The notes: generated from the letters alone by a model not told the origin. Shown: positions 8,252 through 17,512, counted from the first letter of the stretch. The stretch is DNA of 64,000 bases from Armatimonadota bacterium (GCA_029553475.1 JAKPKV010000126.1:62001-126000), one strand, 5' to 3'. Numbers and translations are program-made.

Positions 8252-8920
8252 ATGACCGACAGCCCGCCCGCCCCGCTCCTCGTCACCGATTTCGACGGCA
8301 CCATCGCCCGGCGCGATTTTTATGACCTGGTGCGCCAGGAGCTGATGCCGCCCGGCACGCCCGACTTCTGGGGGATGTTTTTAGCGGGGCGGTTGACGCA
8401 TTTTCAGGCGCTCGCCGAGATTTTCCTCCGCATCCGCCAATCGGAGGCAGAGGTGCTGGCGCTGGCCGCGCGCATGGAGGTAGACCCGGCGTTTGGCCCG
8501 GCGGTGCGCCGGCTGCGGGCGGCGGGGTGGCAGGTAGTGGTGGCCTCCGCCGGCTGCGCGTGGTACATCGAGCGCCTGCTGGCGGACGCGGGGGTGACGG
8601 TGACGCTGCACGCCAACCCCGGCGCGTTCGTGGAGGGGCGGGGGCTCGTCATGCGCCTGCCGGAAGACTCGCCGTATGTCACGCCCTCCACCGGCATTGA
8701 CAAGGCGGCGCTGATGGCGGACCTGCGCATGCGGCATCCGGTCATCGCCTTCGCCGGCGACGGGCCGCCCGACCTGCCGCCGGCGCTGATGGTCCCGCCG
8801 GCACGCCGCTTCGCCCGCGCCTGGCTGGCCGACGCCTTGCGCGAGCGCGGCGAGGGGTTTCACCCCTTTGAGCCCTGGGAGGAGATCGCCGACCGGCTGC
8901 TCGACCGTGGGGACCGTTGA
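8252..8920 (+). CDS. HAD-superfamily phosphatase (MtnX/PSP-like)
   Basis: A 222-residue haloacid-dehalogenase-type phosphohydrolase. The nucleophile motif is DFDGT at about residues 12-16. Motif II is VVASAG, motif III the Lys in GIDKAAL and motif IV GDGPPDLPPA. The arrangement matches subclass IB enzymes such as MtnX (methionine salvage) and phosphoserine phosphatase, but no methionine-salvage partner is nearby, so the substrate is open. The ATG at 8252 begins directly before the HAD core; it has no Shine-Dalgarno sequence and lies at the predicted transcription start. An in-frame ATG at 8198 would lie within the promoter. Confidence 0.82.
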   Translation: MTDSPPAPLLVTDFDGTIARRDFYDLVRQELMPPGTPDFWGMFLAGRLTHFQALAEIFLRIRQSEAEVLALAARMEVDPAFGPAVRRLRAAGWQVVVASAGCAWYIERLLADAGVTVTLHANPGAFVEGRGLVMRLPEDSPYVTPSTGIDKAALMADLRMRHPVIAFAGDGPPDLPPALMVPPARRFARAWLADALRERGEGFHPFEPWEEIADRLLDRGDR

Positions 8921-9131
8921 CCCCTGGCCGCTACCGGCGTCCGGTACCACTGGGACTGACTGCGCATGGCCAGATTGGCACGCCGTGGCCCGTGTCGGGC
9001 ACAGTCCACCCGTGCCATGCGTAGTCTGTCCCTTCAGGGATGGGACCAAACTATCAAGTTTTTACCCTGGGATGGTGCCTCCGCCCGGACGGCACGGAGG
9101 CATGGGATGATTGTCCCCAAGCGGATGGGGT
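8921..9131. repeat. Intergenic long imperfect hairpin
   Basis: The 19-base arms GGGACTGACTGCGCATGGC (8952-8970) and GCCATGCGTAGTCTGTCCC (9014-9032) match at 17 of 19 positions. Between them GGCACG and CGTGCC form an inner stem. A second hairpin (GCCTCCG/CGGAGGC) lies near 9078-9103. Both sit between convergent genes. No gene is seen. Confidence 0.45.
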
Positions 9132-9401
9132 CTACGCCGGCTGATCGGGCAAGCCCCGTTCAGCGAGCAGCTTCGCCGCCTCCTCCAGCGTGAGCCAGAC
9201 CTTCGTCTCCATGAAGTGCACCCAGCGCACGTAACCCACCGGCGACATAAAGAGGAGTTCCTTCTTGTAGGCCCGCGCCTGCGGGCCGGGGTCCGCCGCG
9301 CAGTCGCCGGCGTCCTCGCAGGGCACCCCCTGCGCCGCCGCGGGCAGCGCCGCCAGCGCCAATCCGATACAGAGCGTACACCACGTCAACAGTCCGCGCA
9401 T
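9132..9401 (-). CDS. Small secreted protein of unknown function
   Basis: An 89-residue protein with a clear signal peptide: MRGLLTWCTLCIGLALAALPAAAQG, probably cleaved after AAA near residue 22. The mature part has two Cys (PCEDAGDC) that could form a disulfide and ends with MSPVGYVRWVHFMETKVWLTLEEAAKLLAERG. I do not recognise the family. GGAGG lies 8 bases upstream of the ATG at 9401, which is why I prefer it to an upstream in-frame start. It stands alone between the phosphatase and the alpha-2-macroglobulin gene. Confidence 0.55.
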   Translation of the reverse strand: MRGLLTWCTLCIGLALAALPAAAQGVPCEDAGDCAADPGPQARAYKKELLFMSPVGYVRWVHFMETKVWLTLEEAAKLLAERGLPDQPA

Positions 9402-9539
9402 CACGATAACCTCCGACATCAAGAGGGTGAGGGGAGATGATCTTCCCGGTTTCCACAGGTTACCCCGCCGGCACTGGCAAGGAAACCTGCCGCTGCCCGC
9501 GCAGCGGATGATCCGGTACGACAACACCGTCCCCACCCC

Positions 9540-12500
9540 TCACAGCACCTCCATCTTCCCCGGCGCGCTCTGGTAGCGGGTCTGCGGCTCATAATACGGA
9601 TACACCGTCGAGGGCCGCACGGTGGCGGTCACCGGGAAGAGGGCGCGCAGGCGATAGCGGAACTGCGCCGGCGTGCCCGCCGGCAGCGCGCGCAGGTAGA
9701 AGATGAGCTGCGGGCCGGCCATCTCGTAGCGCTCGATCCGTCCCGCGTCCTTCATGCGCTCCAGGTCCTCGACGAAGGGCAGGAAGCCGGGCGGGATGGC
9801 GAGGTCCACCATCGCCATGTCGGCGCGCGCGGGCAGCAGCACCGTCACGTTCGCCGTCGCCACGTCGCCGCTCTTCAACAGCGTCTTGTCGTATGTCACC
9901 GTCACCGGGTTGCGCGCGGCCGCCGCCCGCCACGGGCGCTCGCTGTAGTAGCGCGCCACCACCTGGCAGGCGGGCGAGACGCCGTCGTCGGCGGTGAGGG
10001 TGACGGTATTCGCGCCGTGGCGCAGGTAGCGGCTCAGTTTCGAGGCCGCCACCACGCCGTCGCCGGCCAGCGTCACCGTGTCGGCACGCGCGCCGTTCAC
10101 CGTCACCGTGACGTCACCGCGGCTGGCGGCCTGATTCACCGCCAGCAGCGCGCGCAGCGCCTGCACGGTGGACTGCGTGCCGTTCCAGCCGCCGTTGGCA
10201 TCGCGGCTGGCGACGAGGAAGTCGCACCCCTTGCGCACCAGCGCGTCCTGCGCGCGGTCGGTCGCCAGCGCCTGCACCGCGAGGCCGGTGGTTTCCACGT
10301 CGTTCCAGCCGAACCAGAGCTCGCGGTGCGCCAGCCCGCCGTGATAATTTCCTTCGGCGCGCGACCAGTGGGCGCCGTCCGCATCCGTCGTCGCGCGGGC
10401 GGTCAGCTCTTCCACGAAGCGGTACGCCTCCTGGTGGGACAATTTCGCCGCCGCCTGCGCCAGCACCGCCAGCTCATAGGTGGGCAGCGTCTTCACCCGC
10501 GCCGCGCGCTCAGACAGCCACAACCCCGCGAGCGCCCCCTCACCCGCCTGCGCCAGCGGCAGCGCGGCGATGGAGCGGGCGATGGGGTCCGCTTTGCCCC
10601 AGTTCGCCTTCAGCCAGCCGGCGGTACGCGCCAGCATCGCTTCGTCCACCGCCTGCACCGTCGCCATATCCTGGAACTCCGCCAGCCCGAGCGCGGTGAG
10701 GCCGAATTCCGCCGGCGCCGCGCCGAACAGCGAGAAGCCGCCCCCCTTCACCTCGAAACTGAGCAGCCGCTGATAGCCGAGCATGACGTAGCGCTGCGCC
10801 TTCGCGATGGCCTCGACGTTTTGCGATGTGCTCTCCCGCAGGTAGCGCAGCACCATGATGTTCGGGTAGGTGGTGGCGGTGGTCTGCTCGAAGCAGCCGT
10901 AGGGCTGCTGCAGCAGGCCCTCCAGCCCACCGAGCACCTGGCTCACCGGGCCGGGATACAGGCGCAGGGCCAGGTCGCTGGTGGCGACATCCGCCTCCGC
11001 GGGCAGGTTCACCGTGAAGGTCGCCGACCCGCGCAGCACGCCGTTGCGGGTGATGGCGATGCGCTCGCCGCGCGGCACGATGGGGATGGTGCGCGTGACG
11101 GCATCACCCTGACTGGCGCCGTGCGCGCGCACCGTGACGGCGCCCGTCCCGGCGGCGTCCGCGCGGAGCGGGAAGCGCACCGTGCCCACCGCGCCGGCGT
11201 CCAGGGTGATGCCGGCGGTCTCCTCCCCGGCGGGGAGCAGGCCGTCCGCCGTCTCCAGCGTCAGCGCGATGGTCTGGCGCGTCTTCGCGTAGTTATGCAC
11301 CGCCACCGGCAGCGTGAAGCGGTCGCCCACCGTCAACTGCACCGGCACGTCCAGCTCCACGAAGAACTCCTGGAAGACGGTGTAGGGGATGTCCGCGCTG
11401 CCCATGCGGCCGTCTTTGGTGTGCGCCAGCAGGCTCAGCCGCCAGGTGGTGATGCTGTCCGCCGCCGGCAGCGTCACCGCCGCCTCCCCCTTGCCGTCGG
11501 TGACGATCTCCGGCAGCCACGCCAGCGTCTCCGGAAAATATTCGCGCACGCGGATGGACGCCGGCGAGACGCCGCTCCGCGCGGCGGGCGGGTTATCCTG
11601 TTGCGCCATATCCATAGCAGCCTGCAACTGGCGCACGCTCGTTGCCGACGATTGCCGCGCTTTCTCCCGCGCTTTCGCGAAGACGGGGAAGAGGATGGCG
11701 GCGATGATGGCGAGAATCGCCATCGTCAGCGCCACGCTGATAAGATCTATGCGCATACTCACCCGACGGATGAAAATCAGCAGCAATGCCCATATCCCAC
11801 CGAAGATAAGGAAGAGTGTAAATGGGCCGGGATCGTATTCTATATCTTGCGCGGTGCTGATAAGCCCTGTAAGAATGGCAAGCGATCCGATGGAGAGGAA
11901 GAGGCCAAGCGGCACCAGGCAGCCCAGCGAGGTTTCATGCTGGGGCGAGGTCGCATTGTGCAACCAGCGCCGGACGAGGTAGGTAGCCATCATCGTCACG
12001 CCGAGGACGAGTATAATGACCCAGGTGGCTACTGTGCGCTTCTCCCGTTCACTCGCGCGCGCCCACTCCGCCTCGCGCTCGCCAAAACGGTTCACCTGCA
12101 GCAGCGGGAGCATGTCGTAGGCGGCCATCGCCACCTTCGCCGCCGCGGGGTGGTCGGGGATGGTCTCGTCCACGCGGCAGCGCGCGGGGAGGCCCTCGTC
12201 ATGCACCTCGATGGTGGGCGCGTTGAGCTGCTGGCGCAGCAGGAAGAAGACGCGGGCGAGGCCGGGGTGCTGGTCTTCGAGGGCGAAGACGGCCTCATCC
12301 ACGCCGCTCAATCCCACCGCCGCCGGCACGCCCCTGCCGTCGGGGTCGGTCACCTTCAGCGTCACCGGCTGGTCCTCGCCGGGGCGGGCGGTCTGCAAAT
12401 CGGCGATGGCGACCGTCAACTCCTCCGCGGGCTGCACGACGATGGTGCGGCTGCCTTGCGCGGCGAGTACGGGCGTCATGTAGCGCGAGCCGCCGCCGTC

Positions 12501-14429
12501 TTCGCCGCCGGTCATCAGCGCGCCGGGCAGGAAGGCGTGCAGCGCCAGCAGGCCCGCGCAGTCGGCGGTGATGGGCACCGACACCCGCGCCCGGCCGTCC
12601 ACCAGGTCCGCCGTGCGGGTGAGCACCGGCTGCTTGTCGCGGGTCAGCTCCAGCAAGAGCGGCCCCTGCTGCCCCGGCGCGCGGATCAGGATGTCCGCGG
12701 TGTCGCCCACGCGATACACGGGCTGATCCGTGCGGATGAGGATGGTGGGCGCGGCCACCTCCAGCAGGCCCGTTTCCGCCAGGTATTCGGTCTTCCCCAG
12801 GCGCGCGCCCACCGAGGTGAGGGTGCCGGTGAAGCGGCCCGTGCGCCCGGCGGCGTCTTCGGCGGTCGCCATGACCTGTACCGCGCCATCGCGCGGGGTG
12901 TAGCGGATGACGCCGATGCCCTGCTCGTCGGTGCGCACCGTCGCCGGCAGGGGCTGCGTCGCGTGGATGGTGGCCCGCGCCGGCGAGCCGTCGGGATAGG
13001 AGGCGACCAGGTAGAACTCGTTCTCCACCCCCACCACCGGCGCGCCCGCTTCCGGCAGCGCGCTCAGCAGGATGGCCTCCTTCGACACCGGGTAGGCGCG
13101 CGAGATTTCCCGCGTGTGCCCGCCGGCGTCCGTCACCCGCGCCTTCAGCAGCACGGCGGCGTTGCCGCCGTGCTCCGGGGAGCCGTGCAGCTTCGCCGGC
13201 AGCGGGATGGCGAAGGCGAAGCGGCCCTGCGCGTCCGCCGTGCCGGCGCGGGTGGCGAACGCGTCTTCGTCAAGCCCGGTGGCGGGCAGCGCCTCCAGGC
13301 GCACCGACGCCCCCGCGCACGGCTTGCCGAAGAAGTAGTTGGCATCCACCGTGCCGCGCAGCGTCTCGCCGGGGAGATACCAGCCGCGCGAGGTGGCCAG
13401 CGCCGCGTTGAATTTTGGCAGCGTGTAGCGGGAGACGGTGATGGTGCGGGTGTAGGATTCCTCGCCCGCCGTCGCCTCGATGGTATAGTCGCCGGTCTCC
13501 ACCTCGCTGTCCAGCGGCAGGTCCGCCGTGGCAACGCCCCACGCGGAGGTTGTTTCGGTCGTTTTGAAGAGCAGGGTATCGCGCCCATCACGCACGGCGA
13601 TGGTCACCTCGCGCCCGGCGATGGGCGTGGTGGCGGTGCGGTGCAGGCAGAGGACGCGCATGTGCACCGTCTGCCCCGGCTGATAGAGCGGCTTGTCGGT
13701 GGAGAGATGCAGCGTCTCCGCCGGCTCCGCCATGATGGGCACCTTGAGGGTATTCGCGCCGCGCGGGGTGGTGACGGCGATGTCGAGGGTGCGGTAGGTG
13801 TTGCCGGAGTTCGATGACGCGACCGTCAGCTTCGCCGCGCACAGGCCCTCGTCATTGGTGCGGCCGCGGTAGACGACGCGCGTGGTGTTGGCGGCGCCAT
13901 CGCGGGCGCGAATGACCACGCGGCTGTTCGGCGACGGCCGGCCCTGAGCGTCGGTGACGATGACCGGCAGCACGAAGGGGCCGTCCGCGTAAACGGACAG
14001 CGGCGCGGCGACGACGATGCGGTTGTTGCCCGCCTGCCCCGGCCACAGCCAGATGCCGAGGATGAGCAGCGCGGCGAGGGCGGGAATGCCCCACGCCATC
14101 ACCCGGCCGACGGGCGGCCACCAGCGCGGCCAGCGGATGACGGGGCGTTTCGCCCGCGCCAGCACGGCAGCGGTGAACTCCGCGCCGGGGTCGGCGGGCA
14201 GCTCCTCGCCCAGCGTCGCCAGCGCCCGCCCCGCGTCGGTCAGCTCCGCGCGGCAGGCGGCGCAGACGCGCAGGTGTTCGCGAATAAAAACGTATTCAGC
14301 GTCGCTTAACGGCGAGTCGAAATCCGGCGCGTGGCGGGAAGGCGCCTCGCGCGACTCAGTATCCGCCGGATCGCCGACCTGCTGCATGGCGTAGAGGTGG
14401 AGGAGTTCGCGGGATGGGCAGGCGCTCAT
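9540..14429 (-). CDS. Anti-sigma zinc-finger / alpha-2-macroglobulin fusion membrane protein
   Basis: A 1629-residue protein. The N-terminus is a cytoplasmic anti-sigma-type zinc finger (His-x3-Cys-x2-Cys as HLRVCAAC, about residues 55-65). A membrane helix follows at about 110-128. Then come macroglobulin domains (DKPLYQPGQTVHMRV is the MG2 signature), the A2M core (REYFPETLAWLPEIV), and a thioester-type site PYGCFEQTT at about residue 1178 (Cys-x-Glu-Gln). The ATG at 14429 overlaps the sigma-factor stop (ATGA) and has AAGGAGG upstream. Unusually, four hydrophobic helices (about 800-915) sit at the place where the bait region lies in other members; the last reads ILFPVFAKAREKARQSS, like Armatimonadota pilin N-termini. 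Probably binds the adjacent sigma factor inside and senses or traps proteases outside (inference). Confidence 0.88.
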   Translation of the reverse strand: MSACPSRELLHLYAMQQVGDPADTESREAPSRHAPDFDSPLSDAEYVFIREHLRVCAACRAELTDAGRALATLGEELPADPGAEFTAAVLARAKRPVIRWPRWWPPVGRVMAWGIPALAALLILGIWLWPGQAGNNRIVVAAPLSVYADGPFVLPVIVTDAQGRPSPNSRVVIRARDGAANTTRVVYRGRTNDEGLCAAKLTVASSNSGNTYRTLDIAVTTPRGANTLKVPIMAEPAETLHLSTDKPLYQPGQTVHMRVLCLHRTATTPIAGREVTIAVRDGRDTLLFKTTETTSAWGVATADLPLDSEVETGDYTIEATAGEESYTRTITVSRYTLPKFNAALATSRGWYLPGETLRGTVDANYFFGKPCAGASVRLEALPATGLDEDAFATRAGTADAQGRFAFAIPLPAKLHGSPEHGGNAAVLLKARVTDAGGHTREISRAYPVSKEAILLSALPEAGAPVVGVENEFYLVASYPDGSPARATIHATQPLPATVRTDEQGIGVIRYTPRDGAVQVMATAEDAAGRTGRFTGTLTSVGARLGKTEYLAETGLLEVAAPTILIRTDQPVYRVGDTADILIRAPGQQGPLLLELTRDKQPVLTRTADLVDGRARVSVPITADCAGLLALHAFLPGALMTGGEDGGGSRYMTPVLAAQGSRTIVVQPAEELTVAIADLQTARPGEDQPVTLKVTDPDGRGVPAAVGLSGVDEAVFALEDQHPGLARVFFLLRQQLNAPTIEVHDEGLPARCRVDETIPDHPAAAKVAMAAYDMLPLLQVNRFGEREAEWARASEREKRTVATWVIILVLGVTMMATYLVRRWLHNATSPQHETSLGCLVPLGLFLSIGSLAILTGLISTAQDIEYDPGPFTLFLIFGGIWALLLIFIRRVSMRIDLISVALTMAILAIIAAILFPVFAKAREKARQSSATSVRQLQAAMDMAQQDNPPAARSGVSPASIRVREYFPETLAWLPEIVTDGKGEAAVTLPAADSITTWRLSLLAHTKDGRMGSADIPYTVFQEFFVELDVPVQLTVGDRFTLPVAVHNYAKTRQTIALTLETADGLLPAGEETAGITLDAGAVGTVRFPLRADAAGTGAVTVRAHGASQGDAVTRTIPIVPRGERIAITRNGVLRGSATFTVNLPAEADVATSDLALRLYPGPVSQVLGGLEGLLQQPYGCFEQTTATTYPNIMVLRYLRESTSQNVEAIAKAQRYVMLGYQRLLSFEVKGGGFSLFGAAPAEFGLTALGLAEFQDMATVQAVDEAMLARTAGWLKANWGKADPIARSIAALPLAQAGEGALAGLWLSERAARVKTLPTYELAVLAQAAAKLSHQEAYRFVEELTARATTDADGAHWSRAEGNYHGGLAHRELWFGWNDVETTGLAVQALATDRAQDALVRKGCDFLVASRDANGGWNGTQSTVQALRALLAVNQAASRGDVTVTVNGARADTVTLAGDGVVAASKLSRYLRHGANTVTLTADDGVSPACQVVARYYSERPWRAAAARNPVTVTYDKTLLKSGDVATANVTVLLPARADMAMVDLAIPPGFLPFVEDLERMKDAGRIERYEMAGPQLIFYLRALPAGTPAQFRYRLRALFPVTATVRPSTVYPYYEPQTRYQSAPGKMEVL

Positions 14430-14962
14430 TGGGCCACCTCCTTCGTCAGGCGCAGGTAGGCGTCTTTCAGCGCGATGCGGGCGTGCGCCAGCCGGGAGCG
14501 GACGGTGCCGATGGGCACGTGGAAGTAGAGGGCGAGCTCCTCGTAACTCAACCCGGCCAGCTCGCGCAGCACGAGGATGGCGCGCTGCTGCGGTGAGAGC
14601 GTGGCGAGGAGGCCCTGCACGAAGAGGTCGCTGTCGGGATTGCCGCCGGTCGGCGCGTCCGGGCATGCTTCGACGGTCGCGCCGCCGACCCGCACCTGGT
14701 CAATGAACAGCCTGCCGAGGATGCGAAAGAGCCAGGGGCGGAAGGGGAGATCGGTGTTGTACCGGCCGATCTTCGACAGCGCGCGCAGGAAGGCGTCCTG
14801 CGCCAAGTCCTCCGCCCGGTCGCGGTTGCCGCACAGCCGCAGCGCCAGCCCGAAGGCGGCGGCGCGGTGGCGGTCCACCAGGGCGCGCAGCGCCTCGTTG
14901 TCGCCGCGCTGCCAGGCGAGCACCAGCGCGCCGTCCGACAGCGCCGTCATATCCGGACTCAC
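14426..14962 (-). CDS. ECF-type RNA polymerase sigma factor
   Basis: A 178-residue sigma-70 family, extracytoplasmic-function factor. Region 2 covers LVDRHRAAAFGLALRLCGNRDRAEDLAQDAFLRAL (shown by GNRDRAEDLAQDAF) and FRPWLFRIL; region 4 contains LSPQQRAILVLRELAGLSYEE and the recognition helix HVPIGTVRSRLAHAR. I chose the GTG at 14962 because AAAGGAG lies just upstream; the ATG at 14950 is the alternative. The gene overlaps the downstream anti-sigma/alpha-2-macroglobulin gene by 4 bases, the standard layout for an ECF factor and its cognate regulator. It should direct transcription of an envelope-stress or defence regulon, perhaps including its own operon. Confidence 0.92.
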   Translation of the reverse strand: MSPDMTALSDGALVLAWQRGDNEALRALVDRHRAAAFGLALRLCGNRDRAEDLAQDAFLRALSKIGRYNTDLPFRPWLFRILGRLFIDQVRVGGATVEACPDAPTGGNPDSDLFVQGLLATLSPQQRAILVLRELAGLSYEELALYFHVPIGTVRSRLAHARIALKDAYLRLTKEVAQ

Positions 14963-15189
14963 GGCACGCTCCTTTCCCCGCCCGCCGATCCCGGCGGCCG
15001 TCCCGCCCGCCCTCATCCGCGGGCGCGGGTCCTGCTCCAGCGTCAATGGACAAATCATCGGCGTCCCCCCGCATGCTTTTCGACAGTACGGCGGAGGGCG
15101 CGAAAAAGTTCACCGGGGTTTCCAATGATTTCGCGCCCCAAGAGGAACTTCCTCGCGGGCAGCCAAGAATCACCGGCGGAGGTGGCGCC

Positions 15190-17019
15190 ATGACGATCCC
15201 CGATCCCCGGCATATCGGCAACGGTTGCGAAATCCCGACCGAGCGCTATGCCGATCAGCCGTACATCGTCCGGACGGATGACGGGGCGTGGCTGTGCGTC
15301 TTGACCACCAGCGGCAGCGTGGAGGGTGCCAGCGGGCAGCACATCATCAGCATGCGCAGCACCGACCGGGGCACAACGTGGTCGGCGCCGGTGGACGTGG
15401 AGCCGGCGGACGGGCCGGAAGCCTCCTACGCGGTGCTGCTGAAGACGCCGTATGGGCGCATCTACGCCTTTTACACCCATAATACCGACCGGGTGGCGGC
15501 GGTGAAGACGGAGGACGGCGGCGTTTTCACCCGCGTGGATTCGCTGGGCCACTATGTCTTCAAGTACAGTGACGACGGCGGGCGAAGCTGGTCGGCGGAG
15601 CGCTACGACGTGCCGGTGCGCGCGTTCGCCTGCGACCGCGAGAACGTCTACGGCGGCGCGCTGCGCTTCTTCTGGAACGTCGGCCGCCCGCTCATCCTCG
15701 GCGACGCCGTCTACCTAGTGCTGCACAAGGTGGGGGCGATGGGCGCGGGCTTTTTTGCGCAGTCGGAGGGGGCGTTCATGCGCAGCGACAACCTCCTCAC
15801 CGAGCGCGACCCGGCGCGGATTCGCTTTGCAACGCTCCCGGACGGCGAGATCGGCCTGCGCGCCCCCGCCGGCGGCTTCCGCGTCGCCGAGGAGCAGAGC
15901 CTCTCCGCGCTGAGCGACGGCACGCTGTTTTGCGTCTACCGCACCATCGCCGGCTGGCCCGCCTGCGCCTACAGCCGCGACGGCGGGCACACCTGGACCG
16001 AGCCGGCCTTCCTGACCTACGCGCCCGCCGGGGGCCGCGGAGATCACGATGTCGCCGCGTCACTCCGTCGCGTCAAGCATCCGCGCGCGGCAAACTTCGC
16101 CTGGCGCTGCCCGAACGGGATGTTCCTCTACTGGTTCCACAACCACGGCGGGGCGTTCATCCAGGCGAATCACGACTGGCTGCCCTACGAGGACCGCAAT
16201 CCCGCCTGGCTGATGGCCGGGCGGGAGGTGGAGACGCCCGCGGGGCGGATGCTGGCGTGGTCGCAGCCGGAAATCCTCCTCTACGACGACGATCCCTACG
16301 TGCGCATGAGCTACCCCGACTTGGTGGTTGAGGACGACCGCTACTACCTCACCGAGACGCAGAAACACACCGCGCGCGTGCATGCCATTGCGCCGGCCCT
16401 GCTGGACGGCCTTTTTGGACAATGGGAAAACCGGACGGTGGCGCGGGAGGGCCTGCTGCTGGAGGTGGACGGGCCGGCGGATACGGCGCCGATGCCGGCG
16501 CTGCCGCGTTTTCTGGAGCGCGACTACGCCAGCCCCACCCACGGCGCGCGGGATGTGCGCGCCGGCTTCAGCCTCGATCTCTGGCTGGAATTGCCCGCCC
16601 TCGCGCCCGGCCAGGCGCTCCTCGACACCCGCGCGCCGTGGGGACAGGGGCTGTGCCTGCGCACGGCGGAGGCGGGCGCGGCGGAGCTTCTCCTCAATGA
16701 CGGCCGGCAGGAGTGCCGGTGGGCCGGCGATCCCGGCCTGCTGACCGCGGGCGCGCGCCACCACCTCGTCGTCACCGTGGATGGCGGGCCGAAGATCATC
16801 ACCGTCGTCATTGACGGCCTGCTCAACGACGGCGGCGCGGCGCGGCAGTTCGGCTGGGGGCGCTTCAGCCCCACGCTGCGCGAGGCCAACGGCGGCGACA
16901 CGCTCCATCTTGCCCCGGCGGTCCGCCACCTGCGCGTCTACGGCCGCGCCCTGCGCACCAGCGAGGCGGTCGGCAACTGGCGGGCGGGCCTCTCATCCCC
17001 GGAAGATGGGGACAGGTGA
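15190..17019 (+). CDS. Sialidase-like BNR-repeat protein with LamG domain
   Basis: A 609-residue protein. The first about 430 residues form a six-bladed-propeller type sialidase/neuraminidase-like domain with at least three Asp-boxes (RSTDRGTTWS, YSDDGGRSWS, YSRDGGHTWTEP). The last about 170 residues look like a concanavalin/LamG domain (SLDLWLELPALAPGQAL, HHLVVTVDGGPK, LRVYGRALRTSEAVGNW). Such proteins bind or cleave glycans, but the catalytic Arg triad cannot be assigned here, so true sialidase activity is uncertain. No signal peptide follows the chosen ATG at 15190 (GGAGG 8 bases upstream), which suggests a cytoplasmic location or an unrecognised export route. It is divergent from the sigma-factor operon. 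Confidence 0.75.
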   Translation: MTIPDPRHIGNGCEIPTERYADQPYIVRTDDGAWLCVLTTSGSVEGASGQHIISMRSTDRGTTWSAPVDVEPADGPEASYAVLLKTPYGRIYAFYTHNTDRVAAVKTEDGGVFTRVDSLGHYVFKYSDDGGRSWSAERYDVPVRAFACDRENVYGGALRFFWNVGRPLILGDAVYLVLHKVGAMGAGFFAQSEGAFMRSDNLLTERDPARIRFATLPDGEIGLRAPAGGFRVAEEQSLSALSDGTLFCVYRTIAGWPACAYSRDGGHTWTEPAFLTYAPAGGRGDHDVAASLRRVKHPRAANFAWRCPNGMFLYWFHNHGGAFIQANHDWLPYEDRNPAWLMAGREVETPAGRMLAWSQPEILLYDDDPYVRMSYPDLVVEDDRYYLTETQKHTARVHAIAPALLDGLFGQWENRTVAREGLLLEVDGPADTAPMPALPRFLERDYASPTHGARDVRAGFSLDLWLELPALAPGQALLDTRAPWGQGLCLRTAEAGAAELLLNDGRQECRWAGDPGLLTAGARHHLVVTVDGGPKIITVVIDGLLNDGGAARQFGWGRFSPTLREANGGDTLHLAPAVRHLRVYGRALRTSEAVGNWRAGLSSPEDGDR

Positions 17020-17421
17020 CGCCCGGACGCGGGCCGCACCGCCGCGCGCAAAATGGGCGGGCGATCCCGATGCCATCGGGACGACTCCGGGAGGAAGTGA
17101 TGGAAGTCGTGTTCGTCAGATAGGCTCTCTCGCGAGCACGACGGATGAGACTTCCTACCGGAGTCGGCTCGCGGGGACGCTCGCCCGCCCATTTCGGGAT
17201 CGCCCGCCCGGAGCATCGTCACGTCCGTGCCGCGGTCAGGGCCAGGCTGTGCGGAGTGCAACTCCGCGGCCCCGGTACGGGCATTGCCGGATGCCGACGG
17301 CCGCGCCTGGTTGCGGTGTGCCAGCACTTCCCCTGGCGTCGGCGCGCGGGCGTCCGGCCAATTACCGTGAAAAATTTCTCAACAATTCTCGTTCTTTCGT
17401 TCACGAAGTTAGCGAAAAGTG
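17020..17421. other. Intergenic region with family B repeat
   Basis: About 400 bases without a convincing gene. It contains the hairpin element at 17054-17190 and then an AT-richer stretch (17370-17420, including TTCGT/ACGAA) leading to the etfB promoter. Confidence 0.5.
17054..17190. repeat. Dispersed hairpin element, family B, copy 1
   Basis: Shares with 25555-25688 the blocks GACTCCGGGAGGAAGTGATGG, GAGCACGACGGATRAGACTTCC and CGGAGTCGGCTC followed by GGGGACGCTCGCCCGCCC. In this copy part of the left arm is replaced by the small palindrome TCCCGATGCCATCGGGA, so the outer stem is interrupted. No coding potential. Confidence 0.75.
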
Positions 17422-17450
17422 TTGCCCCGCCCCGGTGTTTGTATTAGAAT
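17422..17450 (+). promoter_or_regulatory. Sigma-70-type promoter of the etf operon
   Basis: TTGCCC (17422-17427), 17-base spacer, TAGAAT (17445-17450), located 63 bases upstream of the etfB start. Spacing and position fit a housekeeping promoter driving etfB, etfA and the downstream oxidoreductase. Confidence 0.5.
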
Positions 17451-17512
17451 AGACCGGCAATTTTGAAATCACCGCGCCGGCGGATGCGCGCGGCGGCGGG
17501 AGAGGTAGTTCC

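Noticed and set aside
10017-13817. 1266-codon plus-strand open frame opposite the alpha-2-macroglobulin gene
   Set aside because: Composition is Arg/His/Gln-rich with no domains or ribosome site; the opposite strand has clear domain matches.
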